A stretch of DNA of 64,000 nt from Alistipes sp. (GTDB taxonomy: Bacteria > Bacteroidota > Bacteroidia > Bacteroidales > Rikenellaceae), in assembly GCA_017623505.1 (NCBI GenBank), contig JAGAOZ010000005.1, forward strand, positions 48,710-112,709, read 5' to 3'. The notes below the pieces were generated by a model. The model searched no databases. It was not told where the DNA came from and saw only the letters and a program-made list of their open reading frames with translations. Position numbers and translations under genes: made by a program. This document shows positions 18,177 through 26,998 of this stretch, piece by piece (the first letter of the stretch is position 1; each line of letters starts with the position of its first letter).

Positions 18177-18608
18177 CTATTTTTGTCCTGGTTCGCCACT
18201 GTATGCCAGTGCGTACATCTTCATCTGCTTTATCATCGCCAATAATCCATTGCTGCGTGTCGGCGAGAGATTTTCGCTTAGACCTATCTTGTCGATAAAG
18301 TATAGCTCCATATTCATAATCTGCTGTGGCGTACGACCATTCATCACTCTGATAAGCAGTGCGATGATTCCTTTAGTGATTATCGCATCGCTATCTGCGC
18401 TGAAAAACAATCGACCATCCTCGATGCGCGCATCTATCCATACCCTTGATTGACACCCCTTGATTACATACTCCTCGGTCTTATGTTCCGCAGCGATTGT
18501 AGGCAGGCTGTCGCTCAATTCTATCAAATAGTCGTACTTATCCAACCAATCATCAAATATCTCAAACTCCTCAATTATAGAGTCTTGTATTACGTCTGTC
18601 ATATCCAA
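18177..18608 (-). CDS. sufE: Cysteine desulfuration protein SufE
   Basis: A 143-residue SufE, the sulfur acceptor that takes persulfide from the cysteine desulfurase SufS and passes it on for Fe-S cluster building in the cytoplasm. The acceptor cysteine is in GCQSRVW (Cys52). LTPTRSNG-like LSPTRSNGLLAMI near the C-terminus is a family motif. The ATG abuts the stop of the preceding phosphatase-fold gene (no spacer), and sufT follows after 11 nt. Confidence 0.93.
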   Translation of the reverse strand: MDMTDVIQDSIIEEFEIFDDWLDKYDYLIELSDSLPTIAAEHKTEEYVIKGCQSRVWIDARIEDGRLFFSADSDAIITKGIIALLIRVMNGRTPQQIMNMELYFIDKIGLSENLSPTRSNGLLAMIKQMKMYALAYSGEPGQK

Positions 18609-20222
18609 TTATTTTATATCTAAAGTCTCTCCTTCGCTTGCTGTTGGGGCCCATATACCGATTATATCGGCCAACGTAGGTGCAAAGTCTATCATATCTA
18701 CATCCTCCTGCTCGATGCGTGGTCGCAACCCTGCACCGAAGATTATCAACGGAACCTCCGTATCGTAGAGATACATCGAGCCCGATGTCGAACGAATGGC
18801 TGTTCTCTCCTCAATCCAACCCGGCATCAGGTTTATTACCACATCTCCCGAACGCTTGGGATAGAATCCATTTTGCATCTTTAAGGCATATCCGCTACCA
18901 AAATAGCTGTTTCTCAGAGCCTCAGCCGGTATGGCGTGCGATACTCCACGCAATTGCATTGCAAATGTTGCCACGTCGTATTGTATATCTGCAACATTCA
19001 GCTTCTTCTCGTATATAAGGTTGTGGTTGAGGTATATATTGCGGTCAATATATCCCAAAACCCAATTTCCATTACCATATTGTGAGCCGAGAAAGGCATT
19101 GATAATCACCTCTGCCTGCATTACATTGAATCGCTCTTGTGGTGCTGTTGGAGCGTTGTACGAAGGGCTGGTACCGTGGTCTGAGGTAATGGTGATTACA
19201 AGATTCTCGGTTGAGCCCACTTGTGCTTGAGCAAATATTATAAAATCCTCCAAATCCTTATCGAGTCTGTATAGCATATCCTCATACTCCACCGACTCAG
19301 GTCCAAATGTTTCGGCAATGAAGCGAGGTGTGTCGAGTACGATATTCAGCATATCGGGATTCTCATCCTTACCCATATTCATCTTTGCCATCACCTGCTT
19401 GGCAAAAGCTATTGTCGCAGAGTTGCCGGCAGGTGTATACTGCATGTGCTGGATAGGCGTTACGATGTCGGGTACGGCGTTTGTTCCGACGAAATCGACC
19501 TTCTTGCCGGCTTTACTATGTATGCCCTCAATCTTCGATACTTGTGAGTTGTGATATTTGTCGTATGAAAAAAGCGGGTTCCAACGCAACAACTTATATA
19601 TCTGGTTGATATTCTCCTGATTATAATTCTCTACCCAATCAGGAAGTGTAGCCGTGTAGTAGCTCGATGTTGTCCAATGGCTCTTTTGCTCCTCCATCCA
19701 ATAGACAATACCCTTGTGACCATTCATCACTACTGCCGACAGAGGTGTGATTGCTATTGTCGCCACTTGACTCTGTGGGTTTTGTTTTGCCAGTGCATCA
19801 CCGAGGGTTTGTGCCAGCAGGTTGCGAGGTGAGTATTTACCCGTTGCGCTGCTGAATTTGATGCTCTGCTCCTTTTCGTCATTTATCAGTGATACTCGTT
19901 TGTTGTTGATGTAGTCATACCACTCGGAGCTGATAATTCCGTGTGTCGAGGGCATAGCTCCTGTTGAGAGTGTTGCCAGCGACACAGGAGTTGTCGTCTG
20001 CATATAGTTGTAAGAGGCGTTATTGAATACTACACCCTCTTTGAGCAGTCGGTTAAATCCTCCTGCCGAAAAGTTGTCTGCATATCGGGTAATATCGTTT
20101 CGGTGCATCGAACTTATGACGATATTAACAACAAGCCGAGGCTTCTGCTGAGCATATACATTTACCGATAGCATTACAGCAATTACGGCCAATACAATAT
20201 TATATATAGTACCTTTTCTCAT
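18609..20222 (-). CDS. Exported alkaline-phosphatase-superfamily protein, probably inactive (PafA-like pseudoenzyme)
   Basis: A 537-residue protein with a signal peptide (cleavage near AYAQQ) and the overall layout of PafA-type alkaline phosphatases: GGFNRLL, STGAMPSTHGI, SPRNLL, FGPES, TSDHG, YPKRSGD and DFAPTLADI. Aligned by eye to PafA, the zinc ligands are mostly gone. Asp38 is Ser37, Asp305 is Arg300, His309 is Glu304 and His486 is Glu489. Only the Asp348-His349 pair and a Thr at the nucleophile position (TTTP, near residue 78) remain. The Lys/Arg pair that binds the transition state (KDR) is replaced by TPL. It is predicted to be periplasmic and non-catalytic or altered in chemistry. 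It lies between the GSCFA and sufE genes with 0-3 nt spacers. Confidence 0.8.
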   Translation of the reverse strand: MRKGTIYNIVLAVIAVMLSVNVYAQQKPRLVVNIVISSMHRNDITRYADNFSAGGFNRLLKEGVVFNNASYNYMQTTTPVSLATLSTGAMPSTHGIISSEWYDYINNKRVSLINDEKEQSIKFSSATGKYSPRNLLAQTLGDALAKQNPQSQVATIAITPLSAVVMNGHKGIVYWMEEQKSHWTTSSYYTATLPDWVENYNQENINQIYKLLRWNPLFSYDKYHNSQVSKIEGIHSKAGKKVDFVGTNAVPDIVTPIQHMQYTPAGNSATIAFAKQVMAKMNMGKDENPDMLNIVLDTPRFIAETFGPESVEYEDMLYRLDKDLEDFIIFAQAQVGSTENLVITITSDHGTSPSYNAPTAPQERFNVMQAEVIINAFLGSQYGNGNWVLGYIDRNIYLNHNLIYEKKLNVADIQYDVATFAMQLRGVSHAIPAEALRNSYFGSGYALKMQNGFYPKRSGDVVINLMPGWIEERTAIRSTSGSMYLYDTEVPLIIFGAGLRPRIEQEDVDMIDFAPTLADIIGIWAPTASEGETLDIK

Positions 20223-20225
20223 ATC

Positions 20226-21200
20226 CTATTTCAAAAAATCCTTAAAATATCTCTTCTCTACGCTGAAATCCAAACCCTCCGATACACACTCCATCGCTGC
20301 AATCTCTCCAATCATCTTCAAACAGAATGTTCTGTGTGCCTCTGTTTCGGGCCTAAGAGGTCGGTGAGCCACAGCATCCGCTATTCGCTTTATTCTTTTT
20401 ACTAAATCTATTGTTGCTGCCGAGAATGCAAACTCCTCGAACCGTTCCCAGATATAATCTACCGCAACCTTCGAGGGGTGAATCATATCGTCGGCATAGA
20501 AGCGATAATCGCGCAACTCGTCGCAGAGAATCTCGTACGATGGGAAATATTTGGCGTTTGCATAACGCTTCACTAACGAATCTATGGCAAGGCGTAGGGT
20601 AGCCTTGCTGAGCGAGTTTTCCTCCAGACCGTCGCTCAGGTGTCGCACGGGGCTTACCGTAAATATAACGAGTTTGTCACGCAATACACCCTCCATCAGC
20701 GGGCTATATCGTTGCACAATCTCCTCTACGCTGAGCATAGAGCGTGTAAAAAGCTGCTGTGGTTGTTTGTGACAGTTGGCGACAACTCGCTGCTGCTCTT
20801 TCAGAGTGTAGACCATAGCCGTACCAAATGTGATTATCACAACATCAGCCTCTTGGAGCGCACGGTGTCCGCAACTTATTGCACTCTGCATCTGTTGTAG
20901 GGCTGTGGTGTGTTCGATGTGCGAAAGTGAGGAGTGGAAGTCATAGCTGAACCATCCCTCGTCGCCGAGTATCAGTTCCTGGCCACTAAGCTGTACATTC
21001 TTGTTGTATATATCCAGAGTGCGAGCTATTGATTCGGGATTGAAGAGTATTCCCGATGGAGCCTCCATGATATGGAACTTCCGCTCTGCTAACTTGCGAG
21101 CTATGTTCTCGGCAAAGCATGAGCCGAGCGAGAAGATAGTATTGTCGTGAGCTATCTTCTGTCCCAGAGGGGTTATCTTTGTTATTGTGCGAAACTGCAT
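20226..21200 (-). CDS. GSCFA-domain protein
   Basis: A protein of about 324 residues of the GSCFA family, named after the motif seen here as SLGSCFAENIARKL. PSGILFNP, VIITFGTAMVY, FTVSPVRHL and DDMIHPSKVAVDYIW are further conserved blocks. The Gly-Ser-Cys motif with the distant Asp/His in MIHP resembles an SGNH-hydrolase fold, so esterase activity on an envelope polymer is possible but unproven. The start at 21200 (MQFRT) sits 4 nt after the uup stop. An ATG at 21215 would overlap uup by 11 nt and is the alternative. Confidence 0.85.
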   Translation of the reverse strand: MQFRTITKITPLGQKIAHDNTIFSLGSCFAENIARKLAERKFHIMEAPSGILFNPESIARTLDIYNKNVQLSGQELILGDEGWFSYDFHSSLSHIEHTTALQQMQSAISCGHRALQEADVVIITFGTAMVYTLKEQQRVVANCHKQPQQLFTRSMLSVEEIVQRYSPLMEGVLRDKLVIFTVSPVRHLSDGLEENSLSKATLRLAIDSLVKRYANAKYFPSYEILCDELRDYRFYADDMIHPSKVAVDYIWERFEEFAFSAATIDLVKRIKRIADAVAHRPLRPETEAHRTFCLKMIGEIAAMECVSEGLDFSVEKRYFKDFLK

Positions 21201-21204
21201 ATCG

Positions 21205-23076
21205 TTATATCTCACTTAACTCTAACCAACGTAATTCTTTCTCCTCCAACTGCTCCATTAGCGATGCTACCTCTAACGATAGACGCTGCAACTCGTCTGC
21301 CGACAATGTGCCCGACGAGAGCTGCTCTTCGATTTGGGCTTTGCGTTGCTCCAGCTGGGGTATCTCCTGCTCTAAAGCCTCCAACTCGCGTTGCTCTTTA
21401 TATGAGAGCTTTACCTTCCCGCTTCGCTGACGGGCGTTTGGTGTAGCCTCTTTGGGCGTCGCAGCTCTCTGCTTAGCCGCGCGTTCAGCCTCCACCTCGT
21501 TCATGTATTCGCGGTATTCGCTATATTGACCTACAAAATCTTTTACCTCGCCATTATCGCCAAAGACAAACAGATGGTCTACCGTCTTATCCAAGAAGTA
21601 TCTGTCGTGCGACACGATAAGCAAACAACCCTTGAAACTTTGCAAATACTCTTCCAATATATTGAGTGTCAGAATATCCAAGTCGTTCGTCGGCTCATCC
21701 AGAATCAGGAAATTAGGATTCCGCATCAACACCGTCAGCAGATACAATCTACGTTGTTCGCCACCACTCAATATATCGACTCGCTTGTTTAGGCTCTCGG
21801 CAGGGAACAAGAACTTATTGAGCATCGATGTTACCGATATTGAGTGTCCGTCGGCTGTGGTTACCGTCTCTGCAATCTCCTGCACCAACTCCAATACTGT
21901 CTGCCCGGGTTTAAACTTAATGCCCTGCTGTCGATAGTATCCTATACGTAGCGTCTCGCCTCGTTCCACCACTCCCTGCTGTGGCTGTAAATCTCCTATC
22001 ATGAGATTCAGGAACGTGCTCTTACCTACACCGTTCTTACCTACTATACCGACCTTCTCGTAGCGTGAGAATTTATAGCTAAAGTCGTTGAGCATCGTGC
22101 GTTCTGCGAACTTGAACGTCACATCCAGGCAGTCGATAATCTTGCCTCCTAAGCGTGATGTCGCCACATCAATAGCCATGCTCTTGCTGCCGAGTGATAC
22201 TCCGGCCCTCTGCTTTAGGTCGTAGAAAGCGTTTACACGATAGCGGGCTTTTCCTGTACGTGCCTGAGGCGTTGAGCGTATCCACTCCAATTCGCGCTTC
22301 AGGAGATTGCGAGCCTTATCGATGTTGGCCTGCATATTGTTGTAACGCTCCTCGCGCTTTTCAAGAAACTGCGAGTAGTTTCCTTTGTAACAATGTACCT
22401 CGCCCCTGTCTATTTCGTATATTGTGTTACAAACCCTATCCAGAAAATATCTGTCGTGCGTTACCATCAGCAGCGTACAGCGTGCCTTTTGCAGATAACT
22501 CTCCAAATATTCGATTATATCTATATCCAGATGGTTTGTCGGCTCGTCCATTATCAGGAAGTCGGCATCTTGCAGCAACATCAACGCTATCGCTGCACGT
22601 TTTGCCTCTCCTCCGGATAGCTCTCCCATTGGTTGATGTAGTTGTGTCAGCTTGAGCGAGGTGAGAACCTGTTTAATACGTTGCTCTGCGCCCCAACCAT
22701 CCACAGCATCCATCTCGGCCATAGCCCGCTCGATAGCTTTCTCGTCAGCAGAGGTGATTGCCTGCTCGTAGCGCGTGATAACCTCGTAGGTCTTGCCCAA
22801 GCGAGAATAGACCTCATCGTAGAGGCTTCTTGTGGGGTTGAACGATGTGGTTTGGTCCAGGAAAGCCACTTTGATATCTTTCATGAACTTCACCTGCCCG
22901 CCTCTGTCCGAGGAGTCTACACCTGCCAATATCTTCAATAGAGAACTCTTGCCCGTACCATTGGGGGCAATAAGAGCGATTTTATCCCCCTCGTTGATAT
23001 TGAAACTAATATCTTTAAAGAGGACCTTGTCGCCGTAGGACTTCGAAATATTCTCTACTTGAAGAAAGCTTGCCAT
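21205..23076 (-). CDS. uup: ABC-F family ATPase Uup
   Basis: A 623-residue cytoplasmic ABC-F protein with two ATP-binding cassettes and no membrane part. The first cassette has Walker A GTGKSSLLK, signature LSGGEAKRA and LIMDEPTNHLD. The second has GVGKSTFLN, LSGGEQRRL and LILDEPTNDLD. The long linker between the cassettes and a C-terminal coiled coil (about residues 555-623, rich in Glu/Leu/Gln) match Uup, which acts on ribosomes and branched DNA. It is 15 nt after the DUF4886 gene in the lptD operon. Confidence 0.92.
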   Translation of the reverse strand: MASFLQVENISKSYGDKVLFKDISFNINEGDKIALIAPNGTGKSSLLKILAGVDSSDRGGQVKFMKDIKVAFLDQTTSFNPTRSLYDEVYSRLGKTYEVITRYEQAITSADEKAIERAMAEMDAVDGWGAEQRIKQVLTSLKLTQLHQPMGELSGGEAKRAAIALMLLQDADFLIMDEPTNHLDIDIIEYLESYLQKARCTLLMVTHDRYFLDRVCNTIYEIDRGEVHCYKGNYSQFLEKREERYNNMQANIDKARNLLKRELEWIRSTPQARTGKARYRVNAFYDLKQRAGVSLGSKSMAIDVATSRLGGKIIDCLDVTFKFAERTMLNDFSYKFSRYEKVGIVGKNGVGKSTFLNLMIGDLQPQQGVVERGETLRIGYYRQQGIKFKPGQTVLELVQEIAETVTTADGHSISVTSMLNKFLFPAESLNKRVDILSGGEQRRLYLLTVLMRNPNFLILDEPTNDLDILTLNILEEYLQSFKGCLLIVSHDRYFLDKTVDHLFVFGDNGEVKDFVGQYSEYREYMNEVEAERAAKQRAATPKEATPNARQRSGKVKLSYKEQRELEALEQEIPQLEQRKAQIEEQLSSGTLSADELQRLSLEVASLMEQLEEKELRWLELSEI

Positions 23077-23091
23077 TGTCAGTTGTCGAAA

Positions 23092-24048
23092 CTATTTTCT
23101 GTTGTGCTTAATCTTGCGAGGTTTAAAAGGTTTTTTTGTTGCCTTTTTTGCCGCCTTGTGGAAATATGGAGCGTTGTGCTCTGTGACGTGCACATTTCCC
23201 AAGTTGGTATAGAGCGTGTTGCCCATCATCGACTTGCGGGTATATGGCTTAATCAGCGTCTCATACCACACACAAGAGAGCGTGTAACGTCCTGCGCCCA
23301 AATCCATGTGATAACCATCGCGGGTCATATCGAGTGGCTGATTGTTTACGGCAGACATACGTAACGACTGTACGGCTGTACCCGAAGGTATGATGTAGTC
23401 GAAATCCACCTCCTCAAGCATTGCATATACCGAAGCATAAATCGCATCGAGCATCTGCTGCTGGTTACGACCATAACGAGGAAAATCGCCGTGCTGACTA
23501 TCGGTTGAGTATGCCCAAGTCATCTGCCATGCAATCTTTGCGTGTGGCTGATACCTCTTTACGACCTCTACTAAGCGATTCAAATGTGGCTGATAGCTGT
23601 CGTATATGCCCGAAAGTCCCGACACTTGTTGCATGGTAATAATATCCCATTCGCCCCAAGTCAGAGCATCTATGAGTGATACGCCGCTGGTCTTCTGCCA
23701 TAAGTTAGCCTCCGGATGGCCTAAGCGGATGTTTGTCTTAGCTTTAGGTGCGTTGAAACGCTTTGTTGCCGAGTAGTAGAACTGATAAGGGGCTTTCTGT
23801 TGGTCGTAGAAGGCCATGTGCTGCTCCAATGAACAACCTCCGACATACAGACGAGCCACCTCTACATTCTCGATACCCATATTGTCTAAGAGCAGTGGTA
23901 AATACTCCATGCCGTCATCCGAGAAACTGTTTCCGATAGCCAATATTCTCAATACTCCGTCATCCTTTGCACGTTGCGCCGTGACCTCGGTAGTGCCGGC
24001 TATAACAACGATAGCAAATGCTGCCGCAAATGCAAAAAATCTCTTCAT
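23092..24048 (-). CDS. DUF4886 exported SGNH-like protein
   Basis: A 318-residue protein with an N-terminal signal peptide (hydrophobic stretch ending near TEVTAQ) and a DUF4886 domain. The block ILAIGNSFSDDGMEYL carries the GNS nucleophile-like serine, VGGCSLEQH follows, and DGYHMDLGAGRY supplies the Asp/His pair. The fold is related to SGNH/GDSL hydrolases, so it may deacylate or otherwise modify an envelope glycan. The substrate is unknown. The C-terminus is very basic (KKATKKPFKPRKIKH). It lies between lptD and uup with 15-19 nt gaps. Confidence 0.8.
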   Translation of the reverse strand: MKRFFAFAAAFAIVVIAGTTEVTAQRAKDDGVLRILAIGNSFSDDGMEYLPLLLDNMGIENVEVARLYVGGCSLEQHMAFYDQQKAPYQFYYSATKRFNAPKAKTNIRLGHPEANLWQKTSGVSLIDALTWGEWDIITMQQVSGLSGIYDSYQPHLNRLVEVVKRYQPHAKIAWQMTWAYSTDSQHGDFPRYGRNQQQMLDAIYASVYAMLEEVDFDYIIPSGTAVQSLRMSAVNNQPLDMTRDGYHMDLGAGRYTLSCVWYETLIKPYTRKSMMGNTLYTNLGNVHVTEHNAPYFHKAAKKATKKPFKPRKIKHNRK

Positions 24049-24067
24049 GATGCGTCCAAATTAAGGT

Positions 24068-26854
24068 TTAATAAAAATTATCATACATTGACTGGCTCTT
24101 CTGGTACTTCAAGTCCTGGAGCGAGGCCGCCTTAACTCCGATGTGGAAACTCCAACTCTTATAGTGTCCGAACGGAATCCACGAGAAGGACATCTGCCAA
24201 CAGTGCAAGTCACGCGTGATGCTGACGGCCGACGTGGTCAGCTTATTCTGTCCTATATCGTAACCGCCCGAAAGCGTGACTCCCATCTTCGGCGATATGT
24301 TCAAGCTACCGTTGAAACCTATGGTTTGGGTAATCTTACGTTCATATCCCGTCGTGCCGTTATTGACGTAGGAGAGGTTGTAATTGATGTTATAGTTAAA
24401 TCCTAAGTTCCACGGCAATGCAAAGTCGTAGTACGCTTGCGCCATATATTGCCTTCGCAGTATAGGGTTCATAGTACCGTACGGGTCGTAGAACGGATTG
24501 GTATATTCAGGCGGAATACTGTTTATATCGTTTATCGCCGGGAAGGTAGAGTTGCGCGATTGGAACGTATAACCGAAACTCCAACCTGTGCTGACGATTC
24601 GTCCTAAGTTACCTCTACTCCATGTGAGTTTATCGTAACGCTTACCCTCGGGTGTGACCTCATAAGGGTCCAACGTCGCGCGTAGGTTGATTCCAAACTT
24701 ACTCGATATTGTCGAACGCAACGAGATGGAGATGGTCGATAACTTCATCGAATCGGCCAAGAAGTTGTACGATGCACCGATTGTCAAGTCATCAATAATC
24801 TTTATCTTCTTCAATCCCGATGTGTCGCGTTTGCTGAGTACCTTTGCCTCTAAACTCTGTGACAGAGAGAAGTTCATCGACATATTCTCGCCTGTCGGAG
24901 GTACACCAAAGGCATTTTCGCTAAATGGAGAGTAGACGGTTGTACGACCTGTTGAGTCAGACTGTACGGTCTTGTAGAAACCATACTTCTGGTTACTAAA
25001 GTTTGGCGAGTAGCTAAAACTTATCGAAGGGGTGATAGTATGGCGTAGACCCTGCAACTTCATCTTCTTGTATTTGTCCTTAACCTGCCAAGTACCGTAT
25101 ATTGTGGTAGACATTGAGACGGCCGCGTTGTAGTTGTAAAGACGATAGAAGCCATACTCTGGGTCTAACTTTTCAGCCTTGTTTGTTTCGGGATTCCACT
25201 CCTGCTCCACCTTCTTGAAATACCAACGCTCGGTGTAGTTGAACGAAGGTGTGAGGTTGATGTAGTTGAGGATGTTGAACGACGCCTGCACAGGGATATT
25301 ATGCTGGATACCGTTGCGCATATTGTCGAAGGTCTCTCGCTCAAACAGTGTACTCTCCTTTGCCGTCACTGAGTTGGTCAGCTTTCCGGAGTAGCTCATT
25401 GATATCTTCTCATACCAGCGGTCTTTACCCAACTTAACCTTTCGCTTCAGAGGGAAGAACTTCGACACGTTGAACGAGATGTTTGGCAATGTTGCCGATA
25501 TAGCCTCCGTTTGAGAGTTCTGCGATATGGCCATATTCATCGAGAACGAGAATGGTGTTCCTGCCCAATTTTTTGAATATGATATAGAAGAGTTGGTCTG
25601 TGTAGACAACATATCGTTCAGATTCGTTGCCGAGTACTTGCTGTAACCGCTTGATGTGAGGTTCACCGAAGCCGAGAATGTTGAGCCCGGATTGGCTTTG
25701 GCATCCTGCTGGTGCGTCCATTGGAATTGGAACGTATTAGCCTCCATGTAGTCAATATCGCCCTTCGAGCCGGTACGCACACTTGCATAGTTGAAGTTCA
25801 AGTTACCCGAATATTTGTATCGCTTCAAGTAACGAGATATGGCACTCACCTCCCACGAGCCGAGGGTGTAGTATCCACCCGTTACCGTCAAGTCGATATG
25901 GTCGCTTATTCTGAAGTAGTAACCCAAGCCTCGGATGAAGAAACCACGGTTGGCCTCCTCTCCGTATGTCGGCATCAAGATACCCGACTTAGGGCCACTG
26001 CTCAGCGGGAAGAAAGCCTCTGGCAATCCGAGGAACGGAATCTCCACATCTTCGATTGTCAAGCAACCTGGTCCGAGGATAGCCTTTTTGCCTGGGATAA
26101 CCTTGATTTTGCGGGCACGATAGAAGAAGTGAGGATGGTCTGTTTGGTCACAGGTTGTATACATACCATCGGCAATGTTGATAGTGTTATCCTCCATCTT
26201 CTTTACGCTATGACCGATAAGCCAGCCGTCACCCTGCTGTGTTGCAATACCCTTAATCTTGGCACGTTGTGTCTCGATGTTGTAGGTGATAGTATCCATG
26301 TTCAGAGTGCTTGAGCCTTGGATAAACTCGGGACGCTTTACCTGAGGCTCTCCCTCTATTGTGTCGGTGCTACCGTATGCGTAGATATTGTTTGTGTTCA
26401 AGTCAATATCCATAAAGTCGGCTTTGAGGTTGAAGTCGCCATACTTCACATCGCCGTCCTTGTAGATATAGACCTTTTTCTGTGTCAAGTCGTAGTAAAG
26501 CGAGTCCATCGCCTTACCATAAATAGGGGCCTCCAAAGCATTCTTCTTCGATGCAGTGTCCGCCTCTACGCGTTGCATCTCGGCAAACTCTCCAATGAGA
26601 GAATCGACGGCAATCGTTGTGTCGATGCGCAGTGGCTCGGCAGGCGGATTGTTCCTCCGCTGTTCCCTTGAATCTTGCCTGCGACGACGTCGCTCTGCGC
26701 GAGCATCACTCTTGGTGGTGTCGCGTAATGTATCTATCTCCTGCACCACTGGTGCCGTCGTTGAGACGTGACTCTCTCCCCAACCGAACACAAATTGGGT
26801 AAATAGTAGCAGAGTTACCGCTAAAACGACATATTTAATCCTAAACTTAACCAA
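24068..26854 (-). CDS. lptD: LPS assembly outer-membrane protein LptD (OstA)
   Basis: A protein of about 928 residues that inserts lipopolysaccharide into the outer leaflet. After a signal peptide (FRIKYVVLAVTLLLF) and a low-complexity Arg/Asp segment it has an OstA/LptA-like beta-jellyroll region (about residues 100-290: KKVYIYKDGDVKYGDF, GIATQQGDGWLIG, MYTTCDQ). A large C-terminal barrel follows, with Tyr/Ser/Asn-rich strands. The frame is open up to a TTG at 26950, but a minus-strand -7 box covers 26948-26955, so that start cannot be transcribed. The TTG at 26854 gives a normal signal peptide and is preferred. It is the first gene of an eight-gene operon running to 16871. Confidence 0.88.
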   Translation of the reverse strand: MVKFRIKYVVLAVTLLLFTQFVFGWGESHVSTTAPVVQEIDTLRDTTKSDARAERRRRRQDSREQRRNNPPAEPLRIDTTIAVDSLIGEFAEMQRVEADTASKKNALEAPIYGKAMDSLYYDLTQKKVYIYKDGDVKYGDFNLKADFMDIDLNTNNIYAYGSTDTIEGEPQVKRPEFIQGSSTLNMDTITYNIETQRAKIKGIATQQGDGWLIGHSVKKMEDNTINIADGMYTTCDQTDHPHFFYRARKIKVIPGKKAILGPGCLTIEDVEIPFLGLPEAFFPLSSGPKSGILMPTYGEEANRGFFIRGLGYYFRISDHIDLTVTGGYYTLGSWEVSAISRYLKRYKYSGNLNFNYASVRTGSKGDIDYMEANTFQFQWTHQQDAKANPGSTFSASVNLTSSGYSKYSATNLNDMLSTQTNSSISYSKNWAGTPFSFSMNMAISQNSQTEAISATLPNISFNVSKFFPLKRKVKLGKDRWYEKISMSYSGKLTNSVTAKESTLFERETFDNMRNGIQHNIPVQASFNILNYINLTPSFNYTERWYFKKVEQEWNPETNKAEKLDPEYGFYRLYNYNAAVSMSTTIYGTWQVKDKYKKMKLQGLRHTITPSISFSYSPNFSNQKYGFYKTVQSDSTGRTTVYSPFSENAFGVPPTGENMSMNFSLSQSLEAKVLSKRDTSGLKKIKIIDDLTIGASYNFLADSMKLSTISISLRSTISSKFGINLRATLDPYEVTPEGKRYDKLTWSRGNLGRIVSTGWSFGYTFQSRNSTFPAINDINSIPPEYTNPFYDPYGTMNPILRRQYMAQAYYDFALPWNLGFNYNINYNLSYVNNGTTGYERKITQTIGFNGSLNISPKMGVTLSGGYDIGQNKLTTSAVSITRDLHCWQMSFSWIPFGHYKSWSFHIGVKAASLQDLKYQKSQSMYDNFY

Positions 26855-26872
26855 AATATCAATATTTTTTTG

Positions 26873-26880
26873 TAACTTTG
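26873..26880 (+). promoter_or_regulatory. Possible -7 box for the amidase gene
   Basis: TAACTTTG matches TAnnTTTG, but no clear TTTG is found 19-21 nt upstream. It would give a leader of about 110 nt to the amidase ATG at 26999. Confidence 0.35.
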
Positions 26881-26898
26881 CCGACGGCTGTCGGCAAA
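26877..26898. repeat. 9-bp inverted repeat in the lptD-amidase divergent region
   Basis: TTTGCCGAC (26877-26885), loop GGCT, and GTCGGCAAA (26890-26898). On the plus strand it overlaps the end of a -7-like box TAACTTTG (26873-26880). On the minus strand it lies in the predicted lptD leader, 23 nt before the chosen start codon. It could be an operator for either gene or a leader hairpin. Confidence 0.6.
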
Positions 26899-26947
26899 AC
26901 GGCTCGAAATAGTTTGTGGCTATCTCTCGCACGCGTGTTTTAACCGA

Positions 26948-26955
26948 CAAATATA
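26948..26955 (-). promoter_or_regulatory. Likely -7 box of lptD
   Basis: TATATTTG on the minus strand (26955-26948). The -33 region is weak (GTGG near 26975). It places the lptD transcription start near 26941 and argues against the upstream TTG start. Confidence 0.45.
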
Positions 26956-26998
26956 ACGTTTTTTATTGTATTACCACTAATAAAAACATAGTTTTTTT

